From contig JAFSOC010000014.1 of NCBI GenBank assembly GCA_017447185.1, positions 1 through 64,000 of the forward strand: a stretch of 64,000 nt of DNA. Reading direction: 5' to 3'. The stretch is from Clostridia bacterium (GTDB lineage Bacteria > Bacillota > Clostridia > Christensenellales > Aristaeellaceae). A program made the translations under genes and the position numbers. This document shows, in pieces, positions 36,316 to 44,898 of the stretch (positions are counted from its first letter, which is position 1; every line of letters starts with the position of its first letter). A model generated the notes under the pieces. It was not told where the DNA came from, made no database searches, and saw nothing but the letters and a program-made list of their open reading frames with translations.

Positions 36316-37698
36316 ATGCTGGACCGCAATATTGCGGCGGAAGTGCTTGCCCGGGCTGTGAAGACCGGCGGTGATTTCGCCGAGATTTTCCTGGAGGACA
36401 GTGTACGCACCAATATCGCCCTGAAATCCGACCGGATTGAGTCCCTGGGGACTTCCCGGATGCACGGGGCCGGAATCCGGGTGTTTGAAGGCACCAAAGC
36501 CATCTATGTATTCACCAACGATACGAGCCGGGAAGGGCTGCTGGACTGCGCAGCCCAGGCGGCTGCCGCGGTCCGTTCCGGCAGCGGCTGCACGCCGGTG
36601 GGCTTCAGCCACTGGAGCGCCGCCCGGGCGGAAGAAATCCGGATCCTGCCGGGGGATGCCGCCGCAGCTCGGAAAGCGGAGAAGCTGCGGGCCGCCAACG
36701 CCGCCGCGCGGGCGGTTTCCCCTGAAATCGTGCAGGTGAACTGCAATTACGGCGACGTGGTGCAGGATGTGCTGATCTGCAATACGGAAGGCGTATTTGT
36801 GACGGACCGGCGGGTCCGCACCCGGATGCGGGTGGCCGCCGTGGCCTCCGACGGAAAGGAAAACCAGACCGGGACTTCCTCTCCCGGCGCCTCCATGGGC
36901 TTTGAGATTTTTGAGGAGCGGATCGATCCGGAAGCCTGCGGAAAGACCGCGGCGGAGAAAGCGGTCACCATGCTGCACGCGGACCCCTGCCCTGCCGGCG
37001 TCTTCCCGGTGGTGATTGACGGCGGATTCGGCGGCGTCATCTTCCACGAAGCCTGCGGCCACTCGCTGGAAGCCACTTCCGTCGCCTACGGCGTGAGCGA
37101 ATTCAGCGGAAAGCTGGGGCAGCAGATCGCCGCTTCCTGCGTCACCGCGGTGGATGACGGCACCATTCCCGGCGAATGGGGTTCCATCCACATTGACGAC
37201 GAGGGCATGCCCGCCTCCCGGCTGACGCTGATTGAAAACGGCATCCTCGTCAACTACATGATCGACAAGCTGGGCGGCCGGCGGATGAACATGGCCCCCA
37301 CCGGCAGCGGCCGGCGGGAAAGCTACCAGTGGGCCCCCACCTCCCGGATGCGCAATACCTATATCGCCGCCGGCACGGACGACGAGGCGGAAATGATCGC
37401 CACAATGGGCACCGGACTGTATGCGAAGTCCATGGGCGGCGGCTCCGTAAACCCGGCCACGGGTGAATTCAACTTCTCCGTGGAGGAAGGCTACTGGGTG
37501 GAGGACGGAAAAATCCTGCGCCCGGTGCGCGGCGCCTCCCTGATCGGCAAGGGTGGCGAGGTGCTGATGCGCATTGACCGGGTCGGTAAAACGATGACGA
37601 TGGCGCAGGGGATGTGCGGATCCGCCTCCGGATCCATTCCGGTGAACGTGGGCCAGCCCATGATCCGGATCAGCCACATGACCGTCGGCGGAAAGTGA
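36316..37698 (+). CDS. tldD: TldD-type zinc metalloprotease
   Basis: A 460-residue TldD/PmbA family protein. The zinc motif is HEACGH at 244-249 (HExxxH) within GGFGGVIFHEACGHSLEA, and the PTGSGRRESYQWAPTSRMRNT stretch (trimmed), conserved in active TldD subunits, is present. TldD pairs with TldE (PmbA) into a heterodimer that trims unfolded peptides; in E. coli it matures microcin B17 and degrades the CcdA antitoxin (family knowledge). The partner gene follows after 10 nt, so the two are co-transcribed. No peptide natural-product gene is seen nearby, so a general housekeeping role is likely. GAGG lies 11 nt upstream of the ATG. Confidence 0.93.
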   Translation: MLDRNIAAEVLARAVKTGGDFAEIFLEDSVRTNIALKSDRIESLGTSRMHGAGIRVFEGTKAIYVFTNDTSREGLLDCAAQAAAAVRSGSGCTPVGFSHWSAARAEEIRILPGDAAAARKAEKLRAANAAARAVSPEIVQVNCNYGDVVQDVLICNTEGVFVTDRRVRTRMRVAAVASDGKENQTGTSSPGASMGFEIFEERIDPEACGKTAAEKAVTMLHADPCPAGVFPVVIDGGFGGVIFHEACGHSLEATSVAYGVSEFSGKLGQQIAASCVTAVDDGTIPGEWGSIHIDDEGMPASRLTLIENGILVNYMIDKLGGRRMNMAPTGSGRRESYQWAPTSRMRNTYIAAGTDDEAEMIATMGTGLYAKSMGGGSVNPATGEFNFSVEEGYWVEDGKILRPVRGASLIGKGGEVLMRIDRVGKTMTMAQGMCGSASGSIPVNVGQPMIRISHMTVGGK

Positions 37699-37708
37699 GG
37701 AAGAAAGC

Positions 37709-39061
37709 ATGACGCAACTGGATACATTTATTGAAAAACTGCTGAAAGCCGCGGCGGAAGCGGGCATTGATCCGGCGGAAGTCTACTGCGCGGAGCGTTC
37801 CGCATTCTCCGCCGAGGCGATGGAAGGCAATATCGAAAGCTACGAAGTATCCGAAACCTGCGCCCTGGGGCTACGGGGCATGGTCGGCGGGAAAACAGGC
37901 TACGCCTCCACGGAAGCCTTTGATGACGAGGCCATCCGGATGCTGGTGCGCGGCGTGCAGGAAAGCGCTGCCCTGGTGGAAGCCGAGGAGCAGGACGAAA
38001 TCTACGCCGGCGATCCCGATTACCCTGCGATGGAAACGCCGGAAAACGACCTGGATGAGGTTACCCCGGAAGAAAAACTGCAGTTCGCCCTGGCAATGGA
38101 AAAGAGCGCCCGCGCCGCGGACGCCCGGATCACCAAGAGCAACGGCTCCTATGTGGCCACCGGCCGCGGAACCCTGCGGCTGGTCAACAGCTATGGTCTG
38201 AACCTGAAAACAGAAACGCCTCCCGGCGGATATGCCGTGGCCGGGATCTGGCTGATCGGAAAAGACGGTGACTCCACCGTGACCGGCGGCAACTCGGAAG
38301 CGGGCCGGAAATTCCGCGCCCTGGATCCGGCGGCCATTGGAAAGAAGGCCGCGGAGGAAACAACCGCCCGGCTGAATGCTTCCCCGGTGGAGAGCGGCGT
38401 ATATCGGGCCGTGATCCGGCGGGACGCGATGAAATCCCTGCTGCGGACCTTTGCCGGGATTTTCTCCGCTGAAAACGCACAGAAGAAGATGTCCCTGCTG
38501 GAAGGCCGGGAAGGTGAAGCCATCGCCGCGCCCTGTGTGACCCTGATGGACGATCCCCTGCTCCCCGGCGGATTTGCCTCCGCTGCCTTTGACGGGGAGG
38601 GTTCCGCCAGCCGCACGAAGGCCGTGATTGAAAACGGCGTGCTGAAGACGCTGCTCCACAGCCGGAAAACCGCGCGGAAGGCCGGCACCGAAAGCACGGG
38701 CAACGCCCAGCGCTCCGTCAGCAGCCCGGTAACGGTTGCCCCCACCAATTTCTTCTTCCGCCCGGGTGAAAAGGACCTGGACGGCCTGCTGGCAGACATG
38801 GGCGAAGGCCTGCTGATCACCGAACTGGGCGGCCTGCACGCCGGCGCCAATCCCGTCAGCGGCGACTTCTCCCTGATCGCCAAAGGTTTCCGTGTGAAGG
38901 ACGGAAAACAGGGCGCTCCGGTGGAACAGGTCACAATCGCCGGCAACTTCTACCAGCTGCTGAAAGACATCCGCGCCGTCGGCAGTGATCTGGAATTCAA
39001 GGGCAGCGGAATCGGCTCTCCCTCGGTGGATGCCGGAACCATTCACGTCGCTGGAAAATAA
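37709..39061 (+). CDS. pmbA: TldE/PmbA-type partner subunit
   Basis: A 450-residue TldD/PmbA family protein that lacks the HExxxH zinc motif, as expected for the non-catalytic TldE (PmbA) partner. It shares the family layout: an N-terminal domain with YEVSETCALGLRGMVGGKTGYA and a C-terminal region with GLLITELGGLHAGANPVSGDFS, the characteristic TldE glycine-rich segment. It begins 10 nt after tldD with GTGAGGAAG just upstream. Together the pair forms the peptide-trimming protease. No intrinsic terminator is obvious before the T-box promoter 50 nt downstream. Confidence 0.92.
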   Translation: MTQLDTFIEKLLKAAAEAGIDPAEVYCAERSAFSAEAMEGNIESYEVSETCALGLRGMVGGKTGYASTEAFDDEAIRMLVRGVQESAALVEAEEQDEIYAGDPDYPAMETPENDLDEVTPEEKLQFALAMEKSARAADARITKSNGSYVATGRGTLRLVNSYGLNLKTETPPGGYAVAGIWLIGKDGDSTVTGGNSEAGRKFRALDPAAIGKKAAEETTARLNASPVESGVYRAVIRRDAMKSLLRTFAGIFSAENAQKKMSLLEGREGEAIAAPCVTLMDDPLLPGGFASAAFDGEGSASRTKAVIENGVLKTLLHSRKTARKAGTESTGNAQRSVSSPVTVAPTNFFFRPGEKDLDGLLADMGEGLLITELGGLHAGANPVSGDFSLIAKGFRVKDGKQGAPVEQVTIAGNFYQLLKDIRAVGSDLEFKGSGIGSPSVDAGTIHVAGK

Positions 39062-39113
39062 AGGGATTTCACGCTTTTCTGTATTCCGTTTGTTTTTCTG
39101 TATACAACTGCAT

Positions 39114-39142
39114 TGACAGGGGTTTTCACCTGCTCTTATAAT
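39114..39142 (+). promoter_or_regulatory. Consensus promoter of the T-box/ABC operon
   Basis: TTGACA (39114-39119), exactly 17 nt, TATAAT (39137-39142): a perfect sigma-A consensus. Transcription should begin near 39149, so the operon is strongly transcribed and controlled mainly by the T-box. Confidence 0.9.
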
Positions 39143-39147
39143 ACCGC

Positions 39148-39412
39148 AAAAGCGATGATCAAGGCGAGTAGCCGGGATCATGGCAGTGTCCAGAGAGCCC
39201 CGTGTTTCGCTGCGAGCGGGGTGACTGCCGTCCGGTGAAATTCCCCTTGTATGCTTCCCGCTGAACACTCCGGTAAGTAGGCGGCGACGGAATGCGGCCG
39301 TTATCTTCCGCAGGGCGGATGACTGTTCGCCCGTGAGGCCGCAGAACTGCGGCGAACCAAGGTGGTACCACGATGATAAATCGTCCTTCGGAAGGGTCCG
39401 AAGGGCTTTTTA
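39148..39412 (+). promoter_or_regulatory. T-box riboswitch, specifier probably AUU (Ile)
   Basis: A tRNA-sensing leader. Stem I includes the kink-turn region GCGATGA, the AGTA loop-E strand (39167-39170) and the distal AGAGAG and GCTGCGAGC loop motifs. The conserved T-box AACCAAGGTGGTACCACG is at 39355-39372. CAAGG/CCTTG below and GCCGG/CCGGT above frame the specifier loop. On its 3' side the sequence is GAA-ATT-CC, placing ATT (39240-39242) as the likely specifier codon for tRNA-Ile. TTC (Phe), overlapping it, is the alternative. The antiterminator bulge TGGT calls for discriminator base A73, which fits Ile or Phe and argues against Trp or Asn (usually G73). Uncharged tRNA would allow read-through into the ABC operon. 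Confidence 0.93.
39385..39412 (+). terminator. Conditional terminator of the T-box
   Basis: CCTTCGG (39385-39391) pairs with CCGAAGG (39398-39404), followed by CTTTTT. It lies 13 nt after the T-box sequence and is the off-state terminator of the riboswitch. Confidence 0.9.
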
Positions 39413-39461
39413 TATCCCAAATCATTTTATGGATCCGAATGGATCCGCAAGGAGGTTCCCC

Positions 39462-40412
39462 ATGAAAAAGCTGATTTCCATGCTGGCAGTTCTCACCCTG
39501 ATTCTCAGTGTATGCGCCTTTGCGGGCGCGGAAGGAACGACCTACCAGGTCGGTATCCTGCAGTTTGTACAGCACCCCGCGCTGGATGAAGCCACCCGCG
39601 GCTTCCGGGAAGCGCTGACCGAAAAGCTGGGCGACAGCGTTGTCTTCACCGAAGAGAACGCCTCCGGCGAAGTGCCGAACTGCGCGACAATCGCGTCCCA
39701 GCTGGTTGCGAAACAGGTCAACCTGATCATGGCCAACGCGACCCCGCCGCTGCAGGCCTGCACCAACGCCACCGGTGACATCCCGGTTCTCGGCACCTCC
39801 GTGACCGACTACCAGTCCGCCCTGGAGATTGAACTGGTGAACGACGCGACCGGCATCAACGTATCCGGCACCAGCGACCTGGCGCCCCTGGACCGGCAGG
39901 CGGAAATGATCCGCGAGCTGTTCCCGGAAGCGAAGACCGTGGGCCTGCTCTACTGCAGCGGTGAAGCCAACTCCATCTTCCAGATCAAAAAGGTGGAAGA
40001 ATACCTGGCCGGAATGGGTATCGAATGCAAGCGCTACGCTTTCACCGATTCCAATGACCTGGCTTCCGTCACCCAGACGGCCACCGAGTGCGACGTGATC
40101 TACATCCCCACGGACAACACCGCCGCCAACAACACCGAAGCTATCGCCAACATCGTGATTCCCGCCAAGGTTCCGGTCGTCGCCGGTGAAGAAGGCATCT
40201 GCAAGGGCTGCGGCATCGCGACGCTGTCCATCAGCTACTACGACATCGGCCGGAAGACCGGTGAAATGGCCTATGAAATCCTCGTGAACGGCGCGGATGT
40301 CAGCACCATGCCCATCGCCTACGCGCCTCAGGTCGTGAAGGAATACAACGCGGCCAACGCGGCGGAACTGGGTGTCGTCATTCCCGAAGATTACCTGCCC
40401 ATCGGAGAATAA
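39462..40412 (+). CDS. ABC transporter substrate-binding lipoprotein/secreted protein (TrpX-like family)
   Basis: A 316-residue periplasmic-binding-fold protein (COG2984 type). Residues 1-23 are a signal peptide (MKKLISMLAVLTLILSVC start); the Cys at 18 lies inside the hydrophobic core and is a poor lipobox, so soluble or weakly anchored secretion is possible. The mature part has the family motifs VGILQFVQHPALDEATRGF, MANATPPLQAC and PVLGTSVTDY (each shown partly). It captures a small ligand, probably an amino acid, for the permease and ATPase encoded next. AAGGAGG lies 6 nt before the ATG. Homologues are linked to Trp uptake in several Firmicutes; the T-box here suggests Ile or Phe instead. 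Confidence 0.9.
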   Translation: MKKLISMLAVLTLILSVCAFAGAEGTTYQVGILQFVQHPALDEATRGFREALTEKLGDSVVFTEENASGEVPNCATIASQLVAKQVNLIMANATPPLQACTNATGDIPVLGTSVTDYQSALEIELVNDATGINVSGTSDLAPLDRQAEMIRELFPEAKTVGLLYCSGEANSIFQIKKVEEYLAGMGIECKRYAFTDSNDLASVTQTATECDVIYIPTDNTAANNTEAIANIVIPAKVPVVAGEEGICKGCGIATLSISYYDIGRKTGEMAYEILVNGADVSTMPIAYAPQVVKEYNAANAAELGVVIPEDYLPIGE

Positions 40413-40442
40413 ACCGTCTTTTCCTGACAGAGGAGGAAAACC

Positions 40443-41387
40443 TTGAACATCACTCAATTGCTGAACCAGCTGCCCGGCGCGGCCGCCCAGGGACTGATCT
40501 GGGGCATCATGGCCATCGGGGTGTATATCACTTTCCGGATCCTGGATACCGCAGACCTGACCGTTGACGGCTCCTTCGCCACCGGCGGCGCCGTCGCGGC
40601 CATCCTGATTACCAGCGGGGTCCATCCCCTGCTGGCAACCGCCATTGCTTTCCTGGCCGGTCTGCTGGCGGGCCTGATTACCGGCGTGCTGCATACGGGC
40701 ATGGGCATACCGGCCATCCTGGCCGGTATCCTGACCCAGCTGGCCCTGTATTCCATCAACCTGCGGATCCAGGGACTCGGCACGGATCTGGGCAGCCGGG
40801 CGAATGTGCCCCTGAGCATCAACAAATACAAGAACATGCTGGTTTCCCTGCGGAACGTGGGCAGTTTCTCGATTGAAAACCCGATCTGGCTGATGCTGCT
40901 GATCACGGTCGTGCTCATCGGCATCATGTACTGGTTCTTCGGCACGGAATACGGATGCGGCCTGCGCGCCGTCGGTTCCAACCAGCAGATGGCCCGGGCC
41001 CAGGGCATCAGCACCGGCAGGGGCAAGATCGTCGGCCTGATGATCAGCAACGGCCTGGTGGCCTTCTCCGGCGCACTGATGGCCCAGTACCAGGGATTCT
41101 CGGATGTATCCATGGGCCGTGGCGCCATCGTCATCGGCCTGGCCGCCGTCATCATCGGCGAAGTGATCTTCGGAAAGCTTTTCCGGAATTTCGCGCTGAA
41201 GCTGCTGGCGGTTTCACTCGGCGCAATCATCTACTACCTGGTGATCCAGGTGGTGCTGTGGCTCGGCCTCAACACCGACGACCTGAAACTGCTGACCGCG
41301 CTGGTGGTTGCTCTGTTCCTGGCCATGCCCTACTGGAAGAGCCATATGGCGGCCCGGAGGATGAAGGGAGGGAAACCCGTTGTCTGA
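40443..41387 (+). CDS. ABC transporter permease
   Basis: A 314-residue inner membrane protein (COG4120 type, related to branched-chain amino acid permeases) with about eight predicted helices, for example GLIWGIMAIGVYITFRI and LLATAIAFLAGLLAGLITGV. It contains the conserved AVGSNQQMARAQGI segment, the EAA-like coupling region that contacts the ATPase. The start is TTG with AGGAGG 6 nt upstream, 30 nt after the binding-protein gene; no in-frame ATG gives a complete first helix. Last 8 nt overlap the ATPase gene, indicating coupled translation. Confidence 0.92.
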   Translation: MNITQLLNQLPGAAAQGLIWGIMAIGVYITFRILDTADLTVDGSFATGGAVAAILITSGVHPLLATAIAFLAGLLAGLITGVLHTGMGIPAILAGILTQLALYSINLRIQGLGTDLGSRANVPLSINKYKNMLVSLRNVGSFSIENPIWLMLLITVVLIGIMYWFFGTEYGCGLRAVGSNQQMARAQGISTGRGKIVGLMISNGLVAFSGALMAQYQGFSDVSMGRGAIVIGLAAVIIGEVIFGKLFRNFALKLLAVSLGAIIYYLVIQVVLWLGLNTDDLKLLTALVVALFLAMPYWKSHMAARRMKGGKPVV

Positions 41388-42189
41388 GAAAGGCATGCTG
41401 GTACTGAAACAGCTGTACAAGACCTTCAACCCCGGAACCGTGATGCAGAAAACCGCACTGGACGGAGTCACCCTGACGCTGCAGCCAGGGGATTTCGTAA
41501 CCGTGATCGGCGGCAACGGTGCCGGAAAGAGCACCATGCTCAACGCCATCGCCGGTTCCTTCCAGATCGACAGCGGATCAATCCTCCTGAGCGGCCGGGA
41601 TATCACCCACCTGCCGGAACACCGGCGTGCGGCCTTCCTCGGGCGTGTCTTCCAGGATCCCATGATGGGCACCGCTGCCTCCATGAATATCGAGGAGAAC
41701 CTGGCGCTGGCTGCCCGCAGGGGACAGCGCCGCGGCCTCCACTGGGGTATTACGGCATCCGAGCGCAGCGCCTTCCGCGAGAAGCTGTCCACCCTGGACC
41801 TGGGACTGGAAAACCGGCTGGGCAGCAAGGTCGGCCTGCTTTCCGGCGGTCAGCGCCAGGCGCTGACCCTGCTGATGGCCACGCTCAAAAAGCCGGAACT
41901 GCTGCTGCTGGACGAGCATACCGCCGCCCTGGACCCGAAAACCGCGGAAAAGGTGCTGCGGCTGACAAGCCAGCTGATCCGGGAGAACGGGCTCACCGCC
42001 CTGATGGTCACACACAACATGAAGGACGCCCTCGCGCTGGGCAACCGGACCATCATGATGCACGAAGGCCGGGTGATCCTGGACCTGAACGCGCGGCAGA
42101 AGCAGACCATGACCGTGGAAGACCTGCTGGCCCAGTTTGAACAGGCCAGCGGCAAGCAGCTGGCCAACGACCGGATGCTTTTGACCTGA
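41380..42189 (+). CDS. ABC transporter ATP-binding protein
   Basis: A 269-residue ABC ATPase (COG1101 type). Walker A GGNGAGKST, Q-loop near RVFQDPMMGT, signature LSGGQRQ, Walker B ELLLLDEHTAALDP and H-loop MVTHN are all present, so it should be active. It starts at TTG, 7 nt after GGGAGGG, inside the end of the permease gene. It powers the T-box-controlled importer. A terminator follows 18 nt after the stop. Confidence 0.95.
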   Translation: MSEKGMLVLKQLYKTFNPGTVMQKTALDGVTLTLQPGDFVTVIGGNGAGKSTMLNAIAGSFQIDSGSILLSGRDITHLPEHRRAAFLGRVFQDPMMGTAASMNIEENLALAARRGQRRGLHWGITASERSAFREKLSTLDLGLENRLGSKVGLLSGGQRQALTLLMATLKKPELLLLDEHTAALDPKTAEKVLRLTSQLIRENGLTALMVTHNMKDALALGNRTIMMHEGRVILDLNARQKQTMTVEDLLAQFEQASGKQLANDRMLLT

Positions 42190-42206
42190 TCCTCCTCAGA
42201 ACAGAA

Positions 42207-42237
42207 AAACCGGACTCCGAAACGGAGCCCGGTTTTC
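42207..42237. terminator. Terminator between the ABC operon and the convergent kinase
   Basis: AACCGGACTCCG pairs with CGGAGCCCGGTT (one mismatch) around AAA, with A and T runs on either side, so it can serve both convergent transcripts. Confidence 0.85.
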
Positions 42238-42249
42238 ATTTGCCTTTCT

Positions 42250-44619
42250 TTACTCAGCCGGCGGGAATTCGAGAATCCCGTCTTCGGGAACCGGCGCTGA
42301 CATCACCGCGCCGGATGTCTCCTCCGCGGCATCCGCCGTCAGGCGGTACAGGTCCAGGACCGCATCGTGATCCAGGCGGATCCGATCCGCGTCCCCTTCC
42401 TTCGCGGCTTTTTCCAGCACAGCCGCCATTCCGGCCAGGGCGTCCGCCCCGATGGTCCTCGACGTGCTCTTGAGCGAATGCGCAAGCAGGCCGTAACGCT
42501 GCCAGTCCTCCGCGGCAAGGGCTGCCTGCAGGCTTTCCCGCCTGTCCGGCGCGCTGAGCGCGTATTCCCGGAGAATGGAAAGATAGAGTTCCGCGTCCCC
42601 GGAGCAGTATGTAAGCCCGGTTTCCGGACGGACATCCGCGCACCGCAGGGGGCCGTAGGGATCCCCGGGATCCGGGGTGTCCGGCGTCTCCGGCGCGGAG
42701 GAATCGCTTTCCAGGGCAAAGATCTTCTCCGGCGGCAGGTACTTCAGCAGCGCCGCCTCCAGCTGTGCCCCGGTGACCGGCTTGGTCAGGTAATCCGTGA
42801 AGCCTTCCGCCAGGTAGCGTTCCTTCGCACCGAGGATTGCGTCCGCTGTCAGGCAGAGAACAGGGATATCCCGGTTCGGATTGTTCTTCAGCTGGCGGAG
42901 GCGGTGCAGCGCTTCCGTCCCGTCCATCTCCGGCATCCGCTGATCCATGAGGATCAGGTCATAGGTATTCTGTTCCGCCAGGGAGAGAGCCTCGACGCCG
43001 CCGGAAGCCAGGTCCGTCCGGATCCCTGTATGCTTCAGCAGGCCGGCGGTCACGATCCGGTTCATCTTTGTATCGTCCACGATCAGGATCCGGGCCTCCG
43101 GCGCGCGGAAGGATTCCCCGGGATCCGCGCCGGTCAGGTCTTCCGTTCCGGGAGAATCCCCGGTCTCAGGCGTATCCGGGGCGATTTTCTGCGGAATGCA
43201 GATCGTAAAGGCGGAGCCTTTCCCGTATTCGCTTTCCACGGAGATGGTTCCGTTCATCATCTCCACCAGGCTCCGGGTAATCGCCAGGCCGAGGCCGGAT
43301 CCCTCCACGGTGCTGTTGCGCACCAGGTCCAGGCGTTCAAAGGGGCTGAAGAGCTTCTCCTGGTCCTTCTGCCGGATTCCGATGCCCGAATCCTCCACGG
43401 TGAAGACCAGCCGGACCGTATCCCCTTCCCGGCCGCCGGAGCGGACCGAGAAACGGACAAATCCGTGATCCGTATATTTGACAGCGTTATGCAGGACGTT
43501 GGCCAGGACCTCGCGGACCCGCTTTTCATCCCCCAGGAAATATTCCGGAAGGGATTCATCCGCCTGCAGGATATACTCCAGTTCTTTCTCCCGGGCCCGG
43601 ATGCGGACCAGGCTGCTGACGTCCTCCAGAAGGGAGGAAAGCCGGTACCGCGCCTCCGCCAGTTCCAGGCGGCCGGCCTCGATCCGGGAAAAGTCCAGGA
43701 TGTCGTTGATAATTCCCAGCAGGCTGTGGCCGGCCCGTTCCGCATCCCTGGCACAGGAACCGATCCGCCCGAAGGTGCCGCGCACCTCCTGGGTCTGCCC
43801 GGCGGGCAGGTTCATCCCCTGGCGGCTCTCCCGCAGGATCATTTCGTTCATACCCAGCATGGCGTTGATGGGCGTGCGGATCTCATGGGACATGCTGGCC
43901 AGGAAATCACTTTTGGCCCGGTTGGCACCTTCCGCGTTCACCTTCTCCTCCAGGAGCTGCTCCTGCATACGGATAAAAGGCCGGACGGCCAGGATACACA
44001 GCACCGCTGCGGCAGCCAGGGTAACCACAAGGAGGATCACGGAGTCATACACGGTGGACGTGGTCTGCTCCTGCAGCTGGGCGTCAAACCAGGCGCCGGA
44101 AAAGTCCGCGGCCACAATGCCCGCCACCCTGCCGGCGGAATCGAACACCGGGCTGTAGGCGCTGTAAAACTCGCCCCACTGATCCTTATACGGGACTTCG
44201 TCCACGGCCGTTTTTCCCTGCGCCGCCCGGGCCAGGGCTTCCGTATATTTCACCTCGCTGCCGAAGGCGCCCGGCTCCTCCGGGTCCGTATCGACGATAA
44301 AGGTAAACCGTCCGTTTCCCTCGTCCCGGATGGCATAGACATATTCCACCTCCGCGTTATCCCGGAAAACTGCCATGGAATCATAGACCGCCTGATACCC
44401 GGGCGTACCTTCATCCCCGGCGGAGATCGAAGCGAGGGTATTCCCGTTCACCGAGCCCGCGGCGCAGTTGGCGATATCCACCATCCGCTGCCGGATCGCC
44501 TTCCGGATCGCCACCCGCGACCGGGAGATGGAAAGGCCGCAGAAAACCGCGCCGAAGGCCAGCAAAAGCGCTCCGACCAGCAGGATGATCTTCCTGGACA
44601 GGCTTCCCCTGTTTTTCAT
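42250..44619 (-). CDS. Hybrid sensor histidine kinase with REC and Hpt domains
   Basis: A 789-residue kinase. Membrane helices at about 10-32 and 192-214 flank an extracellular Cache-like sensor (VEYVYAIRDEGNGRFTFIVD). The phosphoacceptor is His245 (SMSHEIRTP). The ATPase domain has the N box LHNAVKYTDHG, DSGIGI and GSGLGLAITR. A receiver domain (about 560-680) has ILIVDDTK, acceptor Asp in LILMDQRMP and Lys in YLTKP. The Hpt domain (about 690-789) has His in LLAHSLKSTSRTIGA. This is a full phosphorelay in one chain, usually passing phosphate to a separate receiver. The neighbouring divergent gene has two receivers and is a candidate partner. The ATG at 44619 follows GGGGAG by 8 nt; the frame is open 99 nt further upstream. 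Confidence 0.92.
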   Translation of the reverse strand: MKNRGSLSRKIILLVGALLLAFGAVFCGLSISRSRVAIRKAIRQRMVDIANCAAGSVNGNTLASISAGDEGTPGYQAVYDSMAVFRDNAEVEYVYAIRDEGNGRFTFIVDTDPEEPGAFGSEVKYTEALARAAQGKTAVDEVPYKDQWGEFYSAYSPVFDSAGRVAGIVAADFSGAWFDAQLQEQTTSTVYDSVILLVVTLAAAAVLCILAVRPFIRMQEQLLEEKVNAEGANRAKSDFLASMSHEIRTPINAMLGMNEMILRESRQGMNLPAGQTQEVRGTFGRIGSCARDAERAGHSLLGIINDILDFSRIEAGRLELAEARYRLSSLLEDVSSLVRIRAREKELEYILQADESLPEYFLGDEKRVREVLANVLHNAVKYTDHGFVRFSVRSGGREGDTVRLVFTVEDSGIGIRQKDQEKLFSPFERLDLVRNSTVEGSGLGLAITRSLVEMMNGTISVESEYGKGSAFTICIPQKIAPDTPETGDSPGTEDLTGADPGESFRAPEARILIVDDTKMNRIVTAGLLKHTGIRTDLASGGVEALSLAEQNTYDLILMDQRMPEMDGTEALHRLRQLKNNPNRDIPVLCLTADAILGAKERYLAEGFTDYLTKPVTGAQLEAALLKYLPPEKIFALESDSSAPETPDTPDPGDPYGPLRCADVRPETGLTYCSGDAELYLSILREYALSAPDRRESLQAALAAEDWQRYGLLAHSLKSTSRTIGADALAGMAAVLEKAAKEGDADRIRLDHDAVLDLYRLTADAAEETSGAVMSAPVPEDGILEFPPAE

Positions 44620-44723
44620 CGGTCCCTCTCCCCTTTCAGTCCGGGCTGCTGACCGGTCAGGCCTTTTCATCCGGCATAAACTCCGGAACGGCATTCCCGC
44701 GGCTGTACGGATCTGCATGTATG

Positions 44724-44747
44724 CCGCGCCTGATGCGCGGTATTTTT
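44724..44747 (+). terminator. Plus-strand terminator-like hairpin with no sense gene
   Basis: CCGCGC (44724-44729), loop CTGAT, GCGCGG (44735-44740), then TATTTTTT on the plus strand. The minus strand has no T run after the stem. It lies in the 5' leader region of the kinase gene, where the same stem would form in the mRNA. Confidence 0.55.
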
Positions 44748-44765
44748 TGTTTCTTCTCTCAGGTC

Positions 44766-44794
44766 AATATAGCATACGGATGATTTCCTGTAAA
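44766..44794 (-). promoter_or_regulatory. Promoter of the 42.2-44.6 kb kinase
   Basis: On the minus strand TTTACA (44794-44789), 17 nt, TATATT (44771-44766). The leader is about 140 nt and includes the CCGCGC hairpin. Confidence 0.55.
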
Positions 44795-44810
44795 TATCCG
44801 GGATTCCTGT

Positions 44811-44839
44811 TTGCCATCGTCCCCGGAATAGTGTAAAAT
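44811..44839 (+). promoter_or_regulatory. Promoter of the REC-GGDEF-HD-GYP operon
   Basis: TTGCCA (44811-44816), 17 nt, TAAAAT (44834-44839). It is divergent from the kinase promoter with only 16 nt between the two -35 boxes, so a shared regulator is possible. Confidence 0.55.
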
Positions 44840-44884
44840 ATATCTATCCATGTAAAAATTTCAGCAGGCAATCAATATTCGGAC

Positions 44885-44895
44885 AGGCGGTGATC
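44885..44895 (+). promoter_or_regulatory. Extended ribosome binding site fixing a TTG start
   Basis: AGGCGGTGATC matches the complement of the 16S 3' end at all but one base and lies 3 nt before the TTG at 44899. This decides against the GTG at 44890. Confidence 0.7.
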
Positions 44896-44898
44896 GGA

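Noticed and set aside
34313-36361. A 682-codon plus-strand frame over the propeller-HD-GYP gene
   Set aside because: Antisense shadow; the minus-strand gene has unmistakable propeller and HD-GYP motifs.
39148-39412. Reading the leader as a Trp T-box because related ABC operons are often Trp-regulated
   Set aside because: No TGG lies in the position fixed by the two flanking helices, and the UGGU bulge does not match a G73 tRNA.
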